Assembly: GCF_040702995.1 (NCBI RefSeq) | Contig: NZ_CP159992.1 | Coordinates: 4,055,501-4,119,500, forward strand | DNA from: Paenibacillus sp. AN1007 | Lineage (GTDB): Bacteria; Bacillota; Bacilli; Paenibacillales; Paenibacillaceae | Length of the DNA: 64,000 nt | Reading direction: 5' to 3' | Part shown: positions 25,450 through 33,497 of the stretch, piece by piece | How the letters are laid out: the number at the start of each line of letters is the position of its first letter | Position numbering within the stretch: position 1 is the stretch's first letter | Notes under the pieces: model-generated | What the model was told of the DNA's origin: nothing | What the model saw: only the letters and a program-made list of their open reading frames with translations | Database searches by the model: none | Position numbers and translations under genes: made by a program

Positions 25450-26529
25450 TTACGTATTATCAATATTCATTTTTTGTTCTTCTTCCAGTTCTTTAAGCTT
25501 TGTAATAACTGATTCAAAACTATTCTGAATTTTTGAGATATATAAGAAAAAATTCTCTATATCTTCTTGCGCAGCTTCTGCTAACTCTTGTTTTCTCTCA
25601 GCAGTCTGATCTGAGGCTTGTTGCGCAGCTTCGTCCATATCCTCATTATGAACATTCCATTCAGCAATCAAATCTGAAGCATAGTTTCTCTCGCTGAAAT
25701 TTGCTAATTCTGAGATATGGTCATTTTGTGAAAAAAGAATTTTAATTTGTTCGATAGATTCTGAATCTATTAAATCTGCAAATTCATCCGTTTCGTACAA
25801 TTCATTAACTCTATATATTTCTTCTTCAACTTCTTCTAAAAGCTCTAAGACATTTTCTAACGACTCTTGATGAAGCTGTGGGTCCCAGTAATTATAGTTT
25901 TTCACTTCTTCAAATCTTCCAACATACGTATAGGATTCTTCTTCAATTCTTATAGAAGCAGATTCAAGCCGAGAAGCAAGCAATGAAAATACAAGTTTTT
26001 TTTCCTCGAAAGAATTCCCGTAATACCTGATACTTTCGTTCAAAATTATTGGAACAAGATTATCTATCACAACTTGAACGAGATTTTTATCTCTTATTAT
26101 AAATCCAGTTTCTCTATTGTTACTGCTTTCTTCAGAGAAGTTAGCAGAACCGATATAAGCAATATTGTTTGTAAGGATAACTTTAGAATGATTTTGAAAA
26201 TTAAAAAAAGCATCTATTGATTCTTCGTCGTTGCTATTAAGTTTCTTCGTATAATTATTTATACTTTCTCTAGCTTTCTTACGTACCTTATCTCCATAAT
26301 AAGTCTCGAAACGATTTGGTATATTGGTTACAATTCTTACCTCTGCATGTTTCGCTGCTTCTTTCAGCGAATTTAATAAGGCTTTTCTATTCTGAGATAT
26401 ATTATAAGTCGTCACAAAAATATAATCTGCTGAATCAAAATCATTCAGTACCTCTTTATAATTAGATTCTCCTTTAGAAGTGACGATTTCTATTTGACCC
26501 GGTATTAGCGGAAACTTTTGATAACTCAT
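25450..26529 (-). CDS. Phospholipase D-like domain protein (359 aa)
   Basis: The N-terminal 170 residues form a PLD-like domain with one HKD-type motif, HSKVILTNNIAYIGSANFSE, followed by the Asn/Glu element NNRETG. The usual Asp of HxKx4D is Asn here. Single-HKD proteins of this kind are often nucleases acting as dimers in restriction or defence systems, which is the likeliest role. The C-terminal half (about 190-359) is acidic and coiled-coil rich. AAGGGGAG precedes the ATG. It is the first gene of the array in the direction of transcription and has its own terminator before site S1. Confidence 0.75.
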   Translation of the reverse strand: MSYQKFPLIPGQIEIVTSKGESNYKEVLNDFDSADYIFVTTYNISQNRKALLNSLKEAAKHAEVRIVTNIPNRFETYYGDKVRKKARESINNYTKKLNSNDEESIDAFFNFQNHSKVILTNNIAYIGSANFSEESSNNRETGFIIRDKNLVQVVIDNLVPIILNESIRYYGNSFEEKKLVFSLLASRLESASIRIEEESYTYVGRFEEVKNYNYWDPQLHQESLENVLELLEEVEEEIYRVNELYETDEFADLIDSESIEQIKILFSQNDHISELANFSERNYASDLIAEWNVHNEDMDEAAQQASDQTAERKQELAEAAQEDIENFFLYISKIQNSFESVITKLKELEEEQKMNIDNT

Positions 26530-26659
26530 TACTTTTCTCCCCTTTACTAGATTTTAAAAGCTATCTTTATATAAGATCCTACTCGTTCACATTTTGAAAT
26601 GCATTCGATCACATAAAGAATTTATTGTCTTTGGTAATTTCACTTAACATCTAATCTAT

Positions 26660-26885
26660 GTACTTCGTAAATACAACACATTCTACCTGATATCTGAATT
26701 ACGTATATGATAACCTATGCAGTGTTTTTTGCGAAGAAAAATTTGGTGAAAAAGGGAGGAAGTTCGATACGCATGCCCTCATATCCATACGATCCAATGG
26801 ACTTTGAACACGTCGAGTATTTGTAATTTCACAACAAAAAGGAAGGTCCTTCTTCATCCCATATGGAATCAAGCGATCTTCCAAT
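26660..26885. repeat. Diverged repeat, copy 1 (partner at 36690-36915)
   Basis: About 225 bp aligns in the same orientation with 36690-36915. Shared islands include ACAACA.ATTCTA, CGTA..GATAACC, TTGGTGAA.AA.GGAG, ATCCAATG.ACTTTGAA and CCTTCTTCATCC. A 61-codon minus-strand frame here (26699-26884) has only weak likeness to a broken frame in the partner. Probably remnants of a once-duplicated gene or element; part recurs at 29457-29505. Confidence 0.5.
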
Positions 26886-26891
26886 GTCTTC

Positions 26892-27098
26892 TTAGTTATT
26901 TACCCAAGCTGAACTATTAATCGGTTCTGATGAATAATAATAAACAACTGAACCAACCACTATTTCACTTGGCGGTACCTCTTTCCCCAAACATATCCAA
27001 GAAACAACGTTATATCCCCGCTCTTCCCCATCGACTGTTTTAATCATGACCTGATCACCGATCATCTCTTGGATTGTCGAAGGAAGAAGATCATCCAA
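26892..27098 (-). CDS. Small hypothetical protein (68 aa)
   Basis: The start is TTG at 27098, about 10 nt after a GGGGGG run, which is not strong. The product (IGDQVMIKTVDGEERGYNV and onward) looks like a small beta-rich protein, with no recognised family. It could be a decayed remnant, since it adjoins repeat copy 1. Confidence 0.4.
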   Translation of the reverse strand: MDDLLPSTIQEMIGDQVMIKTVDGEERGYNVVSWICLGKEVPPSEIVVGSVVYYYSSEPINSSAWVNN

Positions 27099-27193
27099 CC
27101 CTTCATTCGCCCCCCTCGGGCTTCAGGAAAATCTACTTTCGTTAATTACACTGTCAACCATATGTAAAAAACCACAACTCTTTCATCACTTGA

Positions 27194-27607
27194 TCAAAGT
27201 TGTAGCTCTTGATCCTGATACACTTTTTTCGTTATCATCTTAGTATATTTCAATCTCGTGATTTCGATTAGTTCATCTGGCTGCATCATATTCAGGATAT
27301 GACTATCTCTTATTAGTATTTTTTGATGACCTCTCCCCAGCCCATTAACGATAATGATATTTTTATCCTTCTTCACATCTACGATTTGTCCAATGGTTAC
27401 GAATTGTTCTTGGTTCTTGAGATCAAGGTAGGTTAGCAGTCCTAGTATACAAAATATAATAAAACCAGAAATGGATAATCCAGTTGCCCATGCAGGGGGA
27501 TGATTCACGAAGTAGTTTTTGACAATTAATTGCACGCCAATGATAAAAATAAATAATATGATGAAGCCAAATTGCATTTTCAATTTCTTTTCAGCTCTTT
27601 TACTCAT
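27194..27607 (-). CDS. Small membrane protein (137 aa)
   Basis: GGGGAGG precedes the ATG. Two membrane helices (about residues 10-31 and 42-62) are followed by a soluble domain of about 70 residues with VTIGQIVDVKKDKNIIIVNG, suggestive of a small beta barrel. The family is unknown. Confidence 0.6.
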   Translation of the reverse strand: MSKRAEKKLKMQFGFIILFIFIIGVQLIVKNYFVNHPPAWATGLSISGFIIFCILGLLTYLDLKNQEQFVTIGQIVDVKKDKNIIIVNGLGRGHQKILIRDSHILNMMQPDELIEITRLKYTKMITKKVYQDQELQL

Positions 27608-27665
27608 AGGCCTCCCCTTCTAAATCTTTTGACAATAGCCATTCAAGTGCTTCTCAATTCAATAT

Positions 27666-28039
27666 TCACTTGTACAATTCTAATCTCTTCAAATCAATAA
27701 TAAAATTTTGTTGTTTTAGAATATCCAATCCGAGAAGACCTTTATGGTCTTTAGGCAATATACCTACATCGATTTCTATATTCTCAATGCTGTCTGTACC
27801 TATTACAATCCTGTCCATTATTTTGGTATAAAACGGAATACACTTCCTCCGATGCCGTAAGCTTCGAAAATTGAATCTCCTGTTTCGTAAGTCACGCCGA
27901 TTTCCTCCAAAACATCAGGACTAATAATCGTATGTGAAGATCCAGTGTCAATAATGACATCATCAATTTTCAATGTTCTTCCCCTAAATGTAACGGTAAG
28001 TGACGTTGTAATGAGCTGTCCATCATAGTTAATTTTCAT
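27666..28039 (-). pseudogene. Retropepsin-like aspartic protease, frameshifted
   Basis: The first 73 codons hold the catalytic IDTGSSHTIIS and the flap-like YGIGGSVF, then stop at TAA in an A-rich run near 27818-27821. The next frame continues at once with MDRIVIGTDS and ends with LLGLDILKQQNFIIDLKRL, the second half expected of this 120-residue family. Adding one A to the run would restore an intact protein. It is either a recent frameshift, programmed slippage, or a sequencing error in a homopolymer. It overlaps the upstream gene by 11 nt. Confidence 0.75.
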
Positions 28040-28286
28040 TCGTATTACGTCTCACTCTCATTAATGGATCTTTGCGGAGATGAATCACAAAGTCTGGATT
28101 TGAAGTATGATATACAACGTTACCAGGCTCTACACGAAAAAACTCTTTATTTGCATCTTGTTCGGATACGGTACGAATCGGTGCAACCTCATCCACAACT
28201 TTTTTGTTATCTTCCTCATGAAACTGAAGGATAGAAACTAAAACAAATTGGTCAGGGAATAGCTCTCTTACTTCCTGCCATTTCAT
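28029..28286 (-). CDS. Small hypothetical protein paired with the protease (85 aa)
   Basis: A strong AAAGGAGG lies eight nucleotides before the ATG. The 85-residue product (MKWQEVRELFPDQFVLVS) is soluble. Its end overlaps the protease start, so translation is coupled. In related bacteria a short protein of this type commonly precedes a retropepsin-like gene, from general knowledge; its role is unknown. Confidence 0.7.
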   Translation of the reverse strand: MKWQEVRELFPDQFVLVSILQFHEEDNKKVVDEVAPIRTVSEQDANKEFFRVEPGNVVYHTSNPDFVIHLRKDPLMRVRRNTNEN

Positions 28287-28574
28287 GTGCTATACCTCCT
28301 TTTATTCGTATTTATAAAACTTTCTATCATTTTATCATATACACCTGAATTCAAATATCGTTCCTGAATCATAACATTTCCTTCGAGACAAGATGAGGGC
28401 GATACATTTTCACTTAATTTATACACCAAATTTGCTTGGAAGGTGGTCGGACTTTCTTTAAAAACAACTCATGGTGAAAAGATGATCATTTGCCTTAAAT
28501 GATATTATGTAATTAATTTAGGAAGTGATTGGATATAAAACGTTTTAAAGTATATTATTTAAAGGAGTATCCGT

Positions 28575-28700
28575 ATGGAAGAATTATTCACTTCTTTTTT
28601 TTCTCTTCTGATTCTGATTGTTGGTATTTCAAGCATTCGAGTAGCAGGGGCTACTGGTCTTTGCATAATCGAAGCATACAATGCTTGGCTTCTTAACTAA
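28575..28700 (+). CDS. Possible small membrane peptide (41 aa)
   Basis: The frame MEELFTSFFSLLILIVGISS runs 41 codons, with AAAGGAG eight nucleotides before the ATG. Its first half is one hydrophobic helix; the rest is RVAGATGLCIIEAYNAWLLN. The good ribosome site supports translation. It may be a regulatory or toxic membrane peptide, but there is no direct evidence. Confidence 0.4.
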   Translation: MEELFTSFFSLLILIVGISSIRVAGATGLCIIEAYNAWLLN

Positions 28701-28789
28701 GGATATGTCGAAACAATCCACAAAATAAATATTTAAGATAAGTTGATGTCATTAATGTTGGCTTCAACTACTTATTCAAAGGAGATATG

Positions 28790-29230
28790 ATGTATAGAAG
28801 ACTAATAATTATTGCTTGTCTGATAGAAGTGGCCTTTTTAATTTTTTTACAATATCGATACAATAATATTTTAGATCTTTTTCCTTTCATTGGAGTGTTA
28901 GTTTTTTTCATAGTGCTGAGTTATTTCTTAAAAGTTCAACTAAGTAAAAAACGTAAAGAAATAGTACTTTTTTCACAAACACTCTTCTTAATATTTATTC
29001 CAATTTATACGATAACCACACTTCCTCAATACACGTATGAAAGTGCGGTAGATAAGGTTACTCAGAATTTAGAAGAACCTTATGTGGTTAATAAACAGAA
29101 GAATACGTTAATTGAAGATGAATCTAATGAAATTAAAAAAGGTTATATGTTCTCAGTTGAAAAAAATTCAGAAGTAACTTCATACGTTTTTGATCCGTGG
29201 ACTGGTAATTATCATGAAGTACAAGATTGA
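28790..29230 (+). CDS. Membrane protein of unknown function (146 aa)
   Basis: GGAG lies five nucleotides before the second of two adjacent ATG codons. Three hydrophobic helices in the first 80 residues precede an extracytoplasmic or cytoplasmic tail of about 65 residues with EDESNEIKKGYMF. A UUCG-loop terminator follows. The gene is AT-rich. Confidence 0.6.
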   Translation: MYRRLIIIACLIEVAFLIFLQYRYNNILDLFPFIGVLVFFIVLSYFLKVQLSKKRKEIVLFSQTLFLIFIPIYTITTLPQYTYESAVDKVTQNLEEPYVVNKQKNTLIEDESNEIKKGYMFSVEKNSEVTSYVFDPWTGNYHEVQD

Positions 29231-29325
29231 GATAAGCTTATCTACTCGGTTAAATTGATGTAGATTCTGCTATCATGTTAAAATTGTTTTTTAACGCTGT
29301 AAGAATGAGAATGAAACTCACTTTT

Positions 29326-29347
29326 AAGAATCGGTTCGCCGATTCTT
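29326..29347 (+). terminator. Terminator with TTCG tetraloop
   Basis: A 9-bp stem AAGAATCGG/CCGATTCTT closed by TTCG and followed by a run of T, about 95 nt after the membrane protein gene. Confidence 0.9.
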
Positions 29348-29399
29348 TTTTCTTGTAGATTCTTAGCCTTCCTATCATGCATACCTGCAAATACAAGAC

Positions 29400-29424
29400 C
29401 ACGCAACATGAATATGATGTTAAG
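29400..29424 (-). repeat. Isolated attC-like end, S0
   Basis: CGCAACATGAATATGATGTTAAG matches the right end of sites S2 and S4 (CGCAGCATGAATATTATGTTAAG type) in the same orientation as the array. No left half is recognisable. It suggests the array once extended further. Confidence 0.6.
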
Positions 29425-29533
29425 AGATATTCCTTCAAATAATCAGGAAACTTAATCTCTCTAATCCATACATCCATTGGGCTTTGAATACTGAATATAC
29501 GCAGTGTTACCTCCTATTTTTCTTAATGGATCA

Positions 29534-29705
29534 ACTTTCTATCATTTTAACATATACACCTGACTTCATATATCGTCCTGTATCAACCTCCGAGCTAGTC
29601 CAATGTATCCTCACTCAAGTATGTAAAATGTACAAAGAAACCGTCTCCTTGGGTATATGGTCACTCTCGCTTCCATTTACTACGAAACGGTTTCTTTTGT
29701 TTTTT
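29534..29705. repeat. Spacer with two repeated segments
   Basis: Bases 29534-29585 repeat 28321-28375 (TTTCTATCATTTTA.CATATACACCTGA). Bases 29627-29705 repeat 35047-35133 and contain an 11-bp stem AAAGAAACCGT/ACGGTTTCTTT (29634-29644/29687-29697) with T runs, which may terminate the permease operon on the minus strand. No gene is seen in 29231-29792. Confidence 0.65.
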
Positions 29706-29792
29706 CCTCATGAAAAACTGCCTCTCAAGTCTAGGTCTTTCCTAACACTCCTTGGTTCCGCATCGCTGGAGCTTCAGTCATACCCATGATGT

Positions 29793-30629
29793 TTAACCTT
29801 TTATACCGCTGAAGGTAATGCCGCTAATAAACGTCTTTTGAAGAAAAAAGAACAAAACAATAATAGGTAATGTCATCAAGGTGGATACGGCCATTAATAG
29901 ACCCCATTCGGATCCCTTTTGACTCTGGAATTGCTGCAATCCGAGCGAAACCGTGTAAGATGGTTCATTGGTTAAATAGAGCAAGGGGCCCATGAAATCA
30001 GTCCAGCTCCCCATAAATTGAAACAAAGCTACGGCTAATACGGCGGATTTGGCTAGTGGAAACATGATCTGTAAATATATACGGAACTCACTAGCACCGT
30101 CTAAGCGGGCCGCTTCGCGCAGGGCATCAGGCAGTCCCATGAAAAACTGCCGCAATAGAAAAATGTAAATGGGCACTCCAAAAAATTGGGGTACAATCAG
30201 TGGAAGAGCTGTTCCTACCCAACCTAATTTAGTAAACAACAAGAATAGCGGGATCATCGTCACCTGTCCGGGAATCATCATAACAGCCAGGGTTACAAAG
30301 AAAAGTATACCTCTCCCACGGTACTCTAACTTGGCAAAACTATATGCAACCAAGGGACAGGATATGATCACACCAAGCGTACTCGCGATGGTTATAATCG
30401 CTGTGTTTTTCAGATAGGTCCAAAAAGGGATATACTCAACGGCACGGGAATAATTACTCCACAGAATGGGTTGCGGAATCCACTCTGGCGGGAATGTAAA
30501 GATTTGTGTGAGTGGTTTAAGAGAAGTCGAAAGCAGCCAAATGAACGGAGTAATGAAAAATGCAGAAGCAACAATGAGACATACATAGGCTAACGCACGA
30601 TTGATTCTTTTGATCGCGATAGGACTCAT
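29793..30629 (-). CDS. Carbohydrate ABC permease (MalG-like)
   Basis: A 278-residue permease with six helices. The EAA loop is LREAARLDGASEFRIYLQIM (about residues 170-190) and the C-terminal FISGITFSGIKG is typical of MalG-type subunits. It is the last gene of a binding protein-permease-permease operon, with 17 nt between permeases. The ATPase is not encoded here. An AAGGAGGGGG site precedes the ATG. Confidence 0.93.
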   Translation of the reverse strand: MSPIAIKRINRALAYVCLIVASAFFITPFIWLLSTSLKPLTQIFTFPPEWIPQPILWSNYSRAVEYIPFWTYLKNTAIITIASTLGVIISCPLVAYSFAKLEYRGRGILFFVTLAVMMIPGQVTMIPLFLLFTKLGWVGTALPLIVPQFFGVPIYIFLLRQFFMGLPDALREAARLDGASEFRIYLQIMFPLAKSAVLAVALFQFMGSWTDFMGPLLYLTNEPSYTVSLGLQQFQSQKGSEWGLLMAVSTLMTLPIIVLFFFLQKTFISGITFSGIKG

Positions 30630-30646
30630 CCCTTACTTCCCCCTCC

Positions 30647-31582
30647 TTATTTCCCTTGATAATGAACCCAGCGTTTAGATGTAATAAAAATAATTCCGGT
30701 TAATGCCATAACGATAATAAATAAGATCCAGGCCATGGCGGAGGCATAGCCCATTTTGAAATACCTGAATCCGTTCTCATATAAATACATGACGTAAAAA
30801 GTCATGGAATTTGCAGGAGTTCCTTGCCCTTTGGTCAACGTATAGGGAAGAGTAAACTGTTGGAATGCACCGATCATTCCCATGACAAGGTTGTAAAAAA
30901 TAACGGGAGTGAGCAAAGGCAGGGTTACCTTTCTCGTTTTTTGAAACCAGTTAGCTCCATCGATTTGGGCCGCTTCATAGTACTCATCAGGGATGTCTCC
31001 TAGTCCAGCAAGGTAGATAACGACCGCTTGCCCAATACCCCAAAGCGACATTAAGATGAGAGAGGGCTTGGACCACGCCTCACCGCCAAGCCAAGAAGGC
31101 CCATCGATACCGATATGCGCCAGCATCCCGTTAACCAATCCGAAGTTTGGATGTAACAGCCACATCCACAGAACAGCCAGAGCCACTTGCGGCACGAGCG
31201 TAGGTAAGAAAAAAATCGTTCTGAATACAGCCATTCCCTTGACTTTCATATTCAGCATCATAGCGAGTGCCACACCGAAGAATATACTTAATGGAACAAA
31301 AAATACGGTAAAATAAATCGTGTTGTATATGGATTTCCAAAACAGAGGATCTTGGAAAAGATCTCGATAATTATTCATTCCGACAAATTCACCAGGCTGC
31401 AGAATGCTGTAAGTCGTGAAGCTGAAGTAGATGGACATGAGCATCGGAATTGCATAAAAGCATAGCAGCCCTATAGCCCAAGGTGAAGCAAACAGCCACC
31501 CAATCACGTTAGTTCTGTGGAGTGCTCGTTTCCTTGCCGATGGAATTGCGCTTACTTGAACGGAATCGGCCAGTTTCGCCAT
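30647..31582 (-). CDS. Carbohydrate ABC permease (MalF/UgpA-like)
   Basis: A 311-residue permease. I chose the ATG at 31582 (MAKLADSV), seven nucleotides after GGAAGGAG, over the upstream start that lacks a site. It has six helices, and the EAA loop YEAAQIDGANWFQKTRKVTL lies near residue 210. It forms the heterodimeric channel with the next permease and takes sugar from the lipoprotein encoded just upstream. Confidence 0.93.
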   Translation of the reverse strand: MAKLADSVQVSAIPSARKRALHRTNVIGWLFASPWAIGLLCFYAIPMLMSIYFSFTTYSILQPGEFVGMNNYRDLFQDPLFWKSIYNTIYFTVFFVPLSIFFGVALAMMLNMKVKGMAVFRTIFFLPTLVPQVALAVLWMWLLHPNFGLVNGMLAHIGIDGPSWLGGEAWSKPSLILMSLWGIGQAVVIYLAGLGDIPDEYYEAAQIDGANWFQKTRKVTLPLLTPVIFYNLVMGMIGAFQQFTLPYTLTKGQGTPANSMTFYVMYLYENGFRYFKMGYASAMAWILFIIVMALTGIIFITSKRWVHYQGK

Positions 31583-31652
31583 GTGCATTCTCCTTCCAAT
31601 TGTCATTCATGAATAGGCAAGGAGAAGATACGCTCCCTGCCTACCGAGCATC

Positions 31653-32951
31653 CTATTTGTCGTATTTTTCTAAAGCCTTATTAACCGTCTCTGTTACTCG
31701 ATCAAGGTTCTCTTTTGGAGTACCATTACCGCGGGTAGCCTTTTCCGTAGCGGAAGCTAACTCATTCCACAACAGCTGTCCTTCAGGAATAACCGGGCGG
31801 TTGTGTGAATTGGGTAAAATATTAATAAATTCCTTCATGATCGGATCGTCCTTGTAACCGTATTTGTCGTTAACCGCATCGATAACGGAAATTTGAGAGT
31901 CGGCGTTTAATAACGTTTGCCCCTCTTCTTTCCCTAAGAATTCGAGGAATTTCCAAGCAGCAGCGACGTTCTTGGCCCCTTTAGGAATAATAGCGGAGCC
32001 GCCTCCTGACCATGTCGTAAAATTCGTTCCCGTTGGAGTCGGTATCGGTGCAACGCCGTAATTTAGATCCGGCTTAAATTTTTCGATCCCCTTCACCGTG
32101 AAGTTTCCATTTATCTTCATGCTGATTTGACCGGAAATGAACGGATCCATTTCCTCCGTGCCAGCTGCGCTTGTGAATCCGGCAATGTCCTCGACATTGT
32201 ATTTTTTGCCGAAGTCGGTCATCCATTGCAGCGCTTCAACGACTTTAGGATCATTTGCAGTAATTTTGCCGGTGGCAGCGTCCTGGAATTCGCCTCCAAA
32301 TGCCCATCCCCAAGTATACAGCCAGCCTTGCGAATACCATGGGATGAACCCGATCCGTTTGAAACGTTTACCTTCCTTGATGGTTAACTTATCGGCGGCC
32401 GCTTCAAGCTCGGCGATTGTTTGTGGCGGTTTGTCGGGATCCAACCCTACTTCTTTGAAATGATCCTTATTGTAAAATAGCAGGCGTGAGTCCGTATCCA
32501 TCGGCATTGCATAAAGCTTTCCTTGATAACTGGACTCCTCCCAAGCAAATGGATAATACATTTCCTTACGAATTCCGGATTCTGCTGCCATCGAGGACAA
32601 GTCAGTCAGCGAACCTTGCGCAGCCCAAGTACCGACCTTAAATCGGTCGAAAAGTGCAACGTCAGGAGGATTGCCGCCTGCGACTGCAGTCAGCAGCTTC
32701 TGATCGGATCCCTCGCTGGATTCCGTATAAACCAAATTCATTTTGATGGTAGGGTTTTTCTCTTCAAATGCCTTCACAACTTTATTCATATTATCTAAAT
32801 CAATGGAGGTAAGGCCATGCCACATTGTAACCGTTGTCTTCCCCTCTCCGGCCGGATCGCTGGAGCCTTCCGTTGAGCAAGCGGTTAGAAGTAGTAACAT
32901 AACCAGAAAGTAAACAAGAATTGGAAATGCGATTTTTTTGGATCTCCTCAT
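31653..32951 (-). CDS. Extracellular solute-binding lipoprotein (family 1)
   Basis: A 432-residue protein. The signal peptide ends in LLTAC (Cys near residue 25), followed by TVTMWHGLTSIDLDNMNKVV, the start of a family-1 sugar-binding fold. Aromatic residues such as WLYTWGWAFGG suggest oligosaccharide binding. It is the first and presumably most expressed gene of the operon. Upstream lie a palindrome touching the ribosome site, a cre and an operator shared with the regulator gene. Confidence 0.93.
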   Translation of the reverse strand: MRRSKKIAFPILVYFLVMLLLLTACSTEGSSDPAGEGKTTVTMWHGLTSIDLDNMNKVVKAFEEKNPTIKMNLVYTESSEGSDQKLLTAVAGGNPPDVALFDRFKVGTWAAQGSLTDLSSMAAESGIRKEMYYPFAWEESSYQGKLYAMPMDTDSRLLFYNKDHFKEVGLDPDKPPQTIAELEAAADKLTIKEGKRFKRIGFIPWYSQGWLYTWGWAFGGEFQDAATGKITANDPKVVEALQWMTDFGKKYNVEDIAGFTSAAGTEEMDPFISGQISMKINGNFTVKGIEKFKPDLNYGVAPIPTPTGTNFTTWSGGGSAIIPKGAKNVAAAWKFLEFLGKEEGQTLLNADSQISVIDAVNDKYGYKDDPIMKEFINILPNSHNRPVIPEGQLLWNELASATEKATRGNGTPKENLDRVTETVNKALEKYDK

Positions 32952-32965
32952 TCAAAGTCCCCCTT

Positions 32966-32989
32966 AAGTTAAATGAATTCGTTTAACTT
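32966..32989 (-). promoter_or_regulatory. 24-bp palindrome before the binding-protein gene
   Basis: AAGTTAAA.GAATTC.TTTAACTT is symmetric apart from one position pair and lies directly upstream of the AAGGGGGA ribosome site. It could be an operator or an mRNA hairpin. A TTGATC / 18 nt / TATAGG promoter-like pair lies just upstream on the minus strand. Confidence 0.5.
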
Positions 32990-33035
32990 GAATTCCTATA
33001 CCATCCACTTCCTTTTCTGATCAATCCATTATTTA

Positions 33036-33049
33036 TGTAAGCGTTAACA
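33036..33049 (-). promoter_or_regulatory. CcpA cre site
   Basis: TGTAAGCGTTAACA matches the cre consensus TGWAARCGYTWNCW at every position. About 85 nt before the binding-protein start, just upstream of the promoter-like pair, it points to carbon catabolite control. Confidence 0.75.
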
Positions 33050-33128
33050 ATATTGGTGATATGAATGATTAAAATCAGAAAATATGAACGAAGTGGATTT
33101 GTTGTAAGAATTCTACTAGTTACACTAG

Positions 33129-33143
33129 ATATACTAAGTATAT
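33129..33143. promoter_or_regulatory. Operator O1 for the GntR-LacI regulator
   Basis: ATATACTAAGTATAT is a 15-bp palindrome with a central base. The identical 15 bp occurs at 34649-34663 before the regulator gene, each next to a GACATCATAA or related stretch. Confidence 0.7.
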
Positions 33144-33414
33144 TAATATGACATCATAAAACATGTCAATTGCAATATTACGACATGAATGTGTATGACG
33201 TATGGCTATAATTAGATATGTGAATCGATGTTTCGAGGTTCGTTAATCTCCGGTCTCCCAGCCCATTCCCTGATATGAAACAAGCTTTACCATAAGAAAA
33301 ACGGCTATCAACATACTTCATAGAAGACAGACGACATCTAGAAGAAATTTTTCATGCGATATCAGGTCCGTAAGGTCCAAGCTTTGAAGTTGTTCATATT
33401 TCTGATATCAAAAA

Positions 33415-33450
33415 AAGTGCCGAAAAGCCCCTGGGGACTTCTCGACACTT
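33415..33450 (-). terminator. Terminator of the regulator gene
   Basis: On the minus strand a 17-position stem with three mismatches (33415-33431/33434-33450) is followed by TTTTTTGAT, about 50 nt past the regulator stop. It separates regulator and transport transcripts. Confidence 0.8.
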
Positions 33451-33497
33451 GAAAAATGTCCTTGATTTTGTTGAGTTGCACTGAGCTTATATTAACC

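Noticed and set aside
33080..33100. GAACGAAGTGG near 33087 as a further copy of the X element
   Set aside because: Only the first box-like bases match; no stem or right end follows.
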